A DNA stretch of 11,694 nt, taken from Pseudomonas sp. (GTDB taxonomy: Bacteria; Pseudomonadota; Gammaproteobacteria; Pseudomonadales; Pseudomonadaceae). The stretch spans positions 1 to 11,694 of the forward strand of contig DNMQ01000286.1 of assembly GCA_003488145.1 (NCBI GenBank). Direction: 5' to 3'. Under the pieces are notes generated by a model. The model was not told where the DNA came from. It ran no database searches and worked only from the letters and a program-made list of their open reading frames with translations. This document shows, one piece after another, positions 6,291-11,694 of the stretch. The stretch's first letter is position 1. Each line of letters opens with the position of its first letter. Position numbers and translations under genes: made by a program.

Positions 6291-7261
6291 AACCGCTCAA
6301 CCGCGGCATTCGCGAGTACAGCCTGTTCCAGGGCGTGCTGCTGGTGCTCGATCGCCTGCGCCAGCTCAACCCTGGCCTGGACGAAGAATCGCTCTACGAG
6401 CGCCTGGAGTTCCAGGCCAATCCGAGCCTGGGCTTTCCCGGCAGCGATATCGAGCAGGTGCAGTTCTTCCAGGAGCATGGCGAGTGGCGCGCGCGCCTGC
6501 GCATCAACCTGGTCAGCCTGTTCGGCGCCGGCTCGCCGCTACCGGCCTTCTACGGTGAACAGGCACTTGGCGACAGCGAGGACGGCAACCCGACCCGCGA
6601 CTTTCTCGACCTGTTCAACAATCGCCTGCAGCGCCTCCTGTTGCCAATCTGGCAGAAATACCGCTACCGGGCCCGCTTCACCAGCGGCGCCCATGACCCC
6701 TTCTCGGAGCAGCTGTTCGCTCTGGTCGGACTCAGCGGCGAGGCCATCCGCAACGCGCCAGAGCTGAACTGGAAGCGCCTGCTGCCCTATCTCGGTCTGC
6801 TCAGCCTGCGCGCCCACTCGGCAGCACTGATCGAATCGGTGCTGCGCTACTACTTCAAGCACGCCGAGCTGAACATCGAGCAATGCCTGGAGCGCCAGGT
6901 GGAAATCCTCGGCGAGCAACGCAACCGTCTCGGCCAGGCCAACAGCCAGCTGGGCGAAAGCCTGGTGCTCGGCGAGCGGGTCCGCGACCGCGGCGGCAAG
7001 TTTCGCATCCATATCCGCCAGCTGGACTGGAATCGCTTCCACGAATTCCTGCCTATCGGCAGCGGCTACCAGCCGCTCTGTGCGCTGGTGCGCTTCACCC
7101 TGCGCGATCCGCTGGATTACGACCTGCGCCTGGAGCTTCGCCCGGACGAGATCCGTGAGCTGCGCATCGGCGCCGACAACAACTGCCGCCTCGGCTGGAC
7201 CAGCTGGCTCGGACGCGAACGCGCCGACGGCTTGGTCACTCTCGGCAGCCAGACCCATTAA
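6254..7261 (+). CDS. tssG: TssG (VasB-like) T6SS baseplate protein
   Basis: TssG bridges the two TssF copies and TssE in the baseplate wedge and contacts TssK trimers. The product is 335 residues, as expected. Recognisable family sequence includes EYSLFQGVLLVLDRL near residues 22-36, the early LEFQANPSLGFPGSDI block, then VSLFGAGSPLPAFYGE and the DFLDLFNNRLQRLLLPIWQK stretch. The C-terminal half contains FLPIGSGYQPLCALVRF, also family-like. The ATG at 6254 lies inside tssF, with the strong site GGGAGAGG at 6239-6246 and 7 bases of spacing, so the 37-base overlap is likely genuine rather than a misplaced start. The TAA stop at 7259-7261 merges with the ribosome binding site of clpV. The protein is soluble, with no signal peptide. 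Confidence 0.95.
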   Translation: MDAAHGSATAALKPLNRGIREYSLFQGVLLVLDRLRQLNPGLDEESLYERLEFQANPSLGFPGSDIEQVQFFQEHGEWRARLRINLVSLFGAGSPLPAFYGEQALGDSEDGNPTRDFLDLFNNRLQRLLLPIWQKYRYRARFTSGAHDPFSEQLFALVGLSGEAIRNAPELNWKRLLPYLGLLSLRAHSAALIESVLRYYFKHAELNIEQCLERQVEILGEQRNRLGQANSQLGESLVLGERVRDRGGKFRIHIRQLDWNRFHEFLPIGSGYQPLCALVRFTLRDPLDYDLRLELRPDEIRELRIGADNNCRLGWTSWLGRERADGLVTLGSQTH

Positions 7262-7266
7262 GGAAG
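7261..7266 (+). promoter_or_regulatory. Ribosome binding site favouring the second ATG of clpV
   Basis: AGGAAG directly abuts ATG 7267, leaving no spacer, but sits 6 bases before ATG 7273. Normal spacing therefore favours 7273 as the clpV start. The choice changes the protein by only two residues. Confidence 0.6.
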
Positions 7267-7272
7267 ATGAAA

Positions 7273-9864
7273 ATGATCAATGTCGATCTGCAACAGCTGG
7301 TACAGGCGCTGGACGCCGAAACCAAGCGCGATTTGGAAGGCGCAGCCGAACGCTGCGTGGTACGTGGCGGCAGCAAGATTCTCGTCGAGGATCTGCTGCT
7401 CGGCCTGCTTGAGCGTTCCGATGGATTGCTCAAGCGAGCCTTGCTGGACGCCGAAGTGGATGCCGGCGCCCTGGCGCAGGCGCTGCAACCACGAGGCGAG
7501 CACAGCGAGTCGCGCAACCCGGTGTTTTCCACCGAACTGGTGCAATGGCTGCAGGATGCCCTGCTGGTGGCCAGCCTGGAGCTCGGCCAGAGCCAGATCG
7601 ACCAGGCCGCGCTGATTCTCGCGCTGCTGCGCAATCCGCTGCGCTATGCCGGCAGCCACTACCAGCCATTGCTGGCCAGGCTGGATGCCGAGCGCCTGCG
7701 CGACTTCGCCATCAGCCAGCAGCCGCAGACTGCGAACGGCAAGCCGGCAGCCAGTGGCGAATCCAATTTGGCGCGCTTTACCCACAACTTCACCCAGCAG
7801 GCCCGCGACGGCAAGCTCGATCCGGTGCTCTGCCGCGACTCGGCGATCCGCCAGATGATCGACATCCTCGCCCGGCGGCGGAAGAACAATCCGATCGTGG
7901 TCGGCGAGGCCGGGGTCGGCAAGACTGCCATCGTCGAAGGCCTGGCACTGCGCATCGCCGCCGGCGAAGTGCCGGCGGCACTCAAGGGCGTCGAGCTGCT
8001 GTGCCTCGACCTCGGCCTGCTGCAGGCCGGCGCCAGCGTGAAGGGCGAATTCGAACGCCGTCTGCAGGGCGTGATCGACGAGGTGAAAGGCTCGCCCAAG
8101 CCGATCATCCTGTTCATCGATGAGGCGCACACGCTGATCGGCGCCGGTGGCCAGGCCGGCAGTGGCGATGCGGCCAACCTGCTCAAGCCGGCCCTGGCAC
8201 GCGGCGAGCTGCGCACCATCGCGGCGACGACCTGGAGCGAATACAAGAAATACTTCGAGAAGGACCCGGCGCTGGCCCGGCGCTTCCAGCCGGTGCAACT
8301 GCACGAGCCGAGCGTTCCGGAAGCCGTCACCATCCTGCGCGGGTTGGCGCCGGTCTATGAAAAGAGCCACGGCATCTACCTGCGCGACGATGCGGTCACG
8401 GCCGCCGCCGAGCTGTCGGCACGCTACCTGGCCGGCCGGCAGCTGCCGGACAAGGCCGTCGATGTGCTGGATACCGCCTGCGCGCGGGTGCGCATCAGCC
8501 TCGCCGCCGCGCCCGAGGCGCTGGAACGTCTGCGTGGCGAAATCGCCGAAGGCGAGCGTCAGCGTGAAGCCATGCGCCGCGATCTGGCCGCCGGCCTGCC
8601 GGTCGACACGGCTGCGCTGGAACAGCTGGAGCAACGCCTGATCGTGGCGGGGGGCGAGATCGAGCTGCTCGAATCCCGCTGGACCAGGCAGCGCCAGCTC
8701 GCTGAGCGCCTGCTCGACCTGCGCAAACGCACGGCCGAAGCACGCAGCGATGCGAACGAGGGCGGCGTGGCCACATCGCTCGATGAACTGGAGGCCGAGC
8801 TGCGCGCCGTGCAGACCGCACTTGCGGCAGCCCAGGCCGAGCAGCGACTGGTCAGCCATGAGGTCTGCCCGCGCCTGGTGGCGGAGGTGATCAGCCACTG
8901 GACCGGCGTGCCCCTGGCGCAGCTGGCCCGGGAGCACAACGCCCAGGTCGCCAACTTCGCCGCCGATCTGCGCGCCCGGGTGCGCGGTCAGGAACAGGCC
9001 GTAGAAGCGCTGGATCGTGCCATGCGCGCGGCAGCGGCCGGGTTGAACAAGCCCGACGCTCCGGTGGGCGTGTTCCTGCTGGTCGGCCCCAGCGGGGTCG
9101 GCAAGACCGAGACCGCCCTTGCCCTGGCCGACCTGCTGTATGGCGGCGAGCGCTTCCTCACCGTGATCAACATGTCCGAGTTCCAGGAGAAACACAGCGT
9201 TTCCCGCTTGATCGGCGCGCCTCCAGGCTATGTCGGCTACGGCGAAGGCGGCATGCTCACCGAAGCGGTGCGGCAGAAACCCTACTCGGTGATCCTGCTC
9301 GACGAGGTGGAGAAGGCCGATCCGGGTGTGATGAATGTGTTCTATCAGATCTTCGACAAGGGCGTGGCGAATGACGGCGAAGGCCGCGAGATCAACTTCC
9401 GCAACACCCTGATCCTGATGACCAGCAACCTTGCCAGCGAGCGCATCGCCAGTTTCTGCAGCGCCGGGCAGCGGCCGGCGGCCGAGGATCTGGAGCTGGC
9501 CATCCGTCCGCAGCTGTCGCAGCACTTCAAGCCGGCCCTGCTCGGGCGCATGCGCGTGGTGCCCTATTACCCGATCGCTGGTGAGGTGCTCGACGAGCTG
9601 GTTGCGCTCAAGCTGGCACGCTTCGGTGAGCGACTGCAGCGTCGCCAGCTGCAGTTCAGCCACTGTCCGGCGCTGGTCACGCACCTCTCCGAGCGCTGCT
9701 GCGACAGCGACAGCGGTGCGCGCCTGATCGACCATCTGATCGAGCAGCACCTGCAACCACTGGTGGTGGACCGCCTGCTCGATGCCATGGCTAGCGGCCA
9801 GCCGCTGCAGCGGGTGCATGCCACGCTGGATGGCGAGGGTGCCCTGGTTTGTGAGTTCGCCTGA
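7273..9864 (+). CDS. clpV: ClpV (TssH) AAA+ ATPase recycling contracted T6SS sheath
   Basis: ClpV is a hexameric Clp/Hsp100 unfoldase that extracts TssC from contracted sheaths so that subunits can be reused. The product is 863 residues from ATG 7273. Residues 1-150 form the ClpN-like domain that binds the TssC N-terminus. The first AAA+ module has Walker A GEAGVGKT at 211-218 and Walker B with DEAH at 283-286. A charged helical middle domain spans about 400-530. The second AAA+ module has Walker A GPSGVGKT at 605-612 and Walker B DEVEK at 677-681. Both ATP sites look intact. A ClpB disaggregase is less likely: the gene sits within a T6SS operon and the N-domain is ClpV-like. It follows tssG by 11 bases, and the regulator gene starts one base after its stop. 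An ATG at 7267 is an alternative start. Confidence 0.97.
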   Translation: MINVDLQQLVQALDAETKRDLEGAAERCVVRGGSKILVEDLLLGLLERSDGLLKRALLDAEVDAGALAQALQPRGEHSESRNPVFSTELVQWLQDALLVASLELGQSQIDQAALILALLRNPLRYAGSHYQPLLARLDAERLRDFAISQQPQTANGKPAASGESNLARFTHNFTQQARDGKLDPVLCRDSAIRQMIDILARRRKNNPIVVGEAGVGKTAIVEGLALRIAAGEVPAALKGVELLCLDLGLLQAGASVKGEFERRLQGVIDEVKGSPKPIILFIDEAHTLIGAGGQAGSGDAANLLKPALARGELRTIAATTWSEYKKYFEKDPALARRFQPVQLHEPSVPEAVTILRGLAPVYEKSHGIYLRDDAVTAAAELSARYLAGRQLPDKAVDVLDTACARVRISLAAAPEALERLRGEIAEGERQREAMRRDLAAGLPVDTAALEQLEQRLIVAGGEIELLESRWTRQRQLAERLLDLRKRTAEARSDANEGGVATSLDELEAELRAVQTALAAAQAEQRLVSHEVCPRLVAEVISHWTGVPLAQLAREHNAQVANFAADLRARVRGQEQAVEALDRAMRAAAAGLNKPDAPVGVFLLVGPSGVGKTETALALADLLYGGERFLTVINMSEFQEKHSVSRLIGAPPGYVGYGEGGMLTEAVRQKPYSVILLDEVEKADPGVMNVFYQIFDKGVANDGEGREINFRNTLILMTSNLASERIASFCSAGQRPAAEDLELAIRPQLSQHFKPALLGRMRVVPYYPIAGEVLDELVALKLARFGERLQRRQLQFSHCPALVTHLSERCCDSDSGARLIDHLIEQHLQPLVVDRLLDAMASGQPLQRVHATLDGEGALVCEFA

Positions 9865-9865
9865 G

Positions 9866-11383
9866 ATGTCCGCGATGTTCAATCAGGTGCCACAGCCGCT
9901 GCGCTATGCCGAGGCCCTGCTGGGCCGCTTCGCCGGGCTGGCGCGCGCGGCGAATGCCGACAGCCTGTTCGGTGGGCTGGTGGGAACCGCGGCGCAGCTG
10001 AGCGACTGCCAGCTCAGCCAGCTCTATCTGCTGGACGCCACCCATACCCGCCTGACGCTCTCGGCCGAGTGGCACAACGGCCTGTTGCAGCCACGCGAGG
10101 CCACCAGTCTGCCGAGTGATTACGACGGCGAGCAGCTGCTGCAGTATTGTCTGTGCCAGAATCAGACCCTTTGCCTCAGCGAACTGGACAGCAGCCTGCA
10201 TGCTTCGGGTTTCCTGCCGGACAGCCCGAAACCGTGGCGCAGCCTGCTCTGCCTGCCGCTGCAGGACGAGCAGCAGCGCGTCGCCGGCCTGCTGCTCACG
10301 GCCAGTACCGAGTCACGCGAGTTACAAGGCTTCAGCGGCTCCTTGGCCCAGCTCGGTGCCTTCGGCCTCGCCCAGCTGCATTTGCTCCAACGCCTGCTCG
10401 CGCCCGGCAGCACCACGCCACCTGCCGCACCGGTCAGCCCCTGCGCCAGCGGTTACGGCCTGATCGGCGACAGCCCGCGCATGCGCGCGGTCTACCAGCT
10501 GATCGGCAAGGTGCTGCACAGCCCGGTCAACGTGCTGCTCACCGGAGAAACCGGCACCGGCAAGGAACTGGTGGCGCGCGCCATCCATGACTGCGGTTTC
10601 CGCCGTAGCAAGCCCTTCATCGTGCAAAACTGCGCTTCGCTGCCAGAGCAGCTCTTGGAAAGTGAGCTGTTCGGCTACCGCAAGGGCGCCTTCACCGGCG
10701 CCGACCGCGACCGCAGCGGCCTGCTCGATGCGGCGAACGGCGGCACGCTATTCCTCGACGAGATTGGTGACATGCCGCTGCTGCTGCAGGCCAAACTGTT
10801 GCGCGTGCTGCAGGAAGGCGAAGTGCGCCCGCTGGGCTCAACCGAAACCCACAAGGTCGACGTGCGCATCGTCGCCGCCACCCATCGCGACCTGCGCAGC
10901 CAGGTGGAGAACGGCCTGTTCCGCGAGGATCTTTTCTACCGCCTCTCGCACTTCCCCATCGAACTGCCGCCGCTGCGCGAGCGTGACGAGGACATCCTGC
11001 GCCTAGCCCGCCATTTCGCCGACAAGGCCTGCGCGTTCCTCCAGCGCGATCTGTGTCGCTGGTCCGACGCCGCGCTCGAACGTCTGGCAGGCTATGCCTT
11101 CCCCGGCAACGTGCGGGAATTGAAGGGGCTGGTGGAGCGCGCCGTGCTGCTTTGCGAGGGCGGTGAACTGCTGCCGGAGCACTTCAATCTGCATGTGGAG
11201 GCGAGCCTGGACAGCAGCCTGAACCTGCGCGAACGCATGGAGCGCGTCGAACGCAGCCTGCTCATGGATTGCCTGCGCAAGAACGGCGGCAACCAGAGCC
11301 AGGCCGCCCGCGAACTCGGCCTGCCGCGGCGTACGCTGCTGTATCGCATGGAACGGCTGAATATCAGCCCGGCCGATCTCTAA
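9866..11383 (+). CDS. Sfa-type sigma54-dependent transcriptional activator (GAF, AAA+, Fis HTH)
   Basis: This enhancer-binding protein activates RpoN (sigma54) promoters and resembles Sfa2/Sfa3 of Pseudomonas T6SS loci. It has 505 residues. Residues 15-185 look like a GAF sensory domain, with no receiver domain and no phosphoacceptor Asp motif. The central AAA+ domain has Walker A GETGTGKE at 227-234, an intact GAFTGA sigma54-contact loop at 274-279, and Walker B with D298/E299 in LFLDEIGD. The C-terminal Fis-type helix-turn-helix (about 460-500) includes [22 protein letters not shown] 9866 begins one base after the clpV stop. GTG 9851 and ATG 9875 are in-frame alternatives, and the frame is open further into clpV without conserved sequence. 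Its place after clpV suggests autoregulation of the cluster. The GAF ligand and target promoters are unknown. Confidence 0.93.
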   Translation: MSAMFNQVPQPLRYAEALLGRFAGLARAANADSLFGGLVGTAAQLSDCQLSQLYLLDATHTRLTLSAEWHNGLLQPREATSLPSDYDGEQLLQYCLCQNQTLCLSELDSSLHASGFLPDSPKPWRSLLCLPLQDEQQRVAGLLLTASTESRELQGFSGSLAQLGAFGLAQLHLLQRLLAPGSTTPPAAPVSPCASGYGLIGDSPRMRAVYQLIGKVLHSPVNVLLTGETGTGKELVARAIHDCGFRRSKPFIVQNCASLPEQLLESELFGYRKGAFTGADRDRSGLLDAANGGTLFLDEIGDMPLLLQAKLLRVLQEGEVRPLGSTETHKVDVRIVAATHRDLRSQVENGLFREDLFYRLSHFPIELPPLRERDEDILRLARHFADKACAFLQRDLCRWSDAALERLAGYAFPGNVRELKGLVERAVLLCEGGELLPEHFNLHVEASLDSSLNLRERMERVERSLLMDCLRKNGGNQSQAARELGLPRRTLLYRMERLNISPADL

Positions 11384-11393
11384 GGAAGGAAAG
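11382..11393 (+). promoter_or_regulatory. Strong ribosome binding site for vgrG
   Basis: AAGGAAGGAAAG begins inside the stop codon of the activator gene and ends 5 bases before ATG 11399. It fixes the vgrG start and suggests high translation of the spike protein. Confidence 0.65.
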
Positions 11394-11398
11394 ACGCC

Positions 11399-11694
11399 AT
11401 GTTCAACCCCGCCAACCAGGCCCACTTCACGCTTTCCCTCGAAGGCATCGAGCACGACTTCAAGGTGCTCGAATTCCAGGGCCGCGAGGCCATCAGCCAG
11501 CCCTATCGCTTCGACCTGGAACTGGTCAGCGAGCACCCCGATCTGGATCTGGAACGCCTGCTGCATCGCCCGGCCTTCCTTTCCTTCGCGCCGGACGGCA
11601 GCGGCATTCATGGACTGGTGCATCAGGCCGCCCAGGGTGAATCCGGCCAGCGCCTGACCCGCTATCGACTGACGCTCGTGCCGCAGCTGGCCTA
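11399..11694 (+). CDS. vgrG: VgrG (TssI) T6SS spike protein, 3' end outside window
   Basis: VgrG trimers form the cell-puncturing spike that sits on the Hcp tube and receives a PAAR tip. Only the first 98 codons are visible; the frame runs off the window edge mid-codon. The N-terminal sequence is typical of the gp27-like head of Pseudomonas VgrG: HFTLSLEGIEHDFKVLEFQG, EAISQPYRFDLELVSEHP, then a block ending in YRLTLVPQLA. It follows the activator gene by 15 bases with a strong ribosome binding site. Whether it carries a C-terminal effector extension cannot be seen. It is the natural carrier candidate for the PAAR effector encoded upstream, an inference from shared operon context only. Confidence 0.94.
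   Translation, partial: MFNPANQAHFTLSLEGIEHDFKVLEFQGREAISQPYRFDLELVSEHPDLDLERLLHRPAFLSFAPDGSGIHGLVHQAAQGESGQRLTRYRLTLVPQLA

Noticed and set aside
9782..9865. Longer start for the sigma54 activator inside clpV
   Set aside because: The added residues are unlike regulator N-termini and overlap clpV coding sequence; ATG 9866 directly follows the clpV stop.
7258..9882. An 874-codon open frame on the minus strand opposite clpV
   Set aside because: It mirrors clpV exactly and arises from high GC at third codon positions. The translation is low-complexity, rich in Gln, Ala, Leu and Gly, without domain motifs, while the plus strand has a complete ClpV.

Overview
The window is part of a type VI secretion system (T6SS) operon. 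All genes lie on the plus strand. The high-GC core genes, the gene order tssC-tssE-tssF-tssG-clpV-(sigma54 activator)-vgrG and the protein sequences point to Pseudomonas or a close gammaproteobacterial relative. The order resembles the H2-type T6SS locus of P. aeruginosa, where a Sfa-type sigma54 activator follows clpV. Species cannot be named from this piece.

Layout. Bases 1-1155 are the 3' part of tssC (sheath large subunit). Bases 1160-1567 are tssE (gp25-like baseplate), starting at a TTG. Bases 1579-4444 hold a cargo module between tssE and tssF. It consists of a PAAR-tipped protein with a C-terminal HExxH metallopeptidase-like domain (1579-3024), followed by three short, overlapping lipoprotein genes (3017-3403, 3400-4095, 4082-4444). 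After a 55-base gap come tssF (4500-6290), tssG (6254-7261), clpV/tssH (7273-9864), a GAF/AAA+/Fis-type sigma54-dependent activator (9866-11383) and the first 98 codons of vgrG (11399 to the window end).

How they work together. TssC builds the contractile sheath. TssE, TssF and TssG form baseplate wedges. ClpV recycles contracted sheath. VgrG and the PAAR domain would form the puncturing tip, and the PAAR protein carries its own toxin-like domain. The first lipoprotein gene overlaps the effector stop codon by 8 bases and is the best candidate for a periplasm-facing immunity protein. The activator probably drives RpoN-dependent expression of T6SS genes, but no convincing sigma54 promoter was seen in the window.

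The most interesting part is the cargo module. The PAAR-encoding 5' end has core-like, very high GC. From about base 1900 to about 3500 the GC drops to roughly 45-55 % in the rows counted by hand, and it recovers by the third lipoprotein gene. This suggests that a toxin-immunity cassette was swapped onto a resident PAAR domain. No RNA gene, insertion sequence, CRISPR array or convincing terminator was seen. No gene-free stretch exceeds 55 bases.
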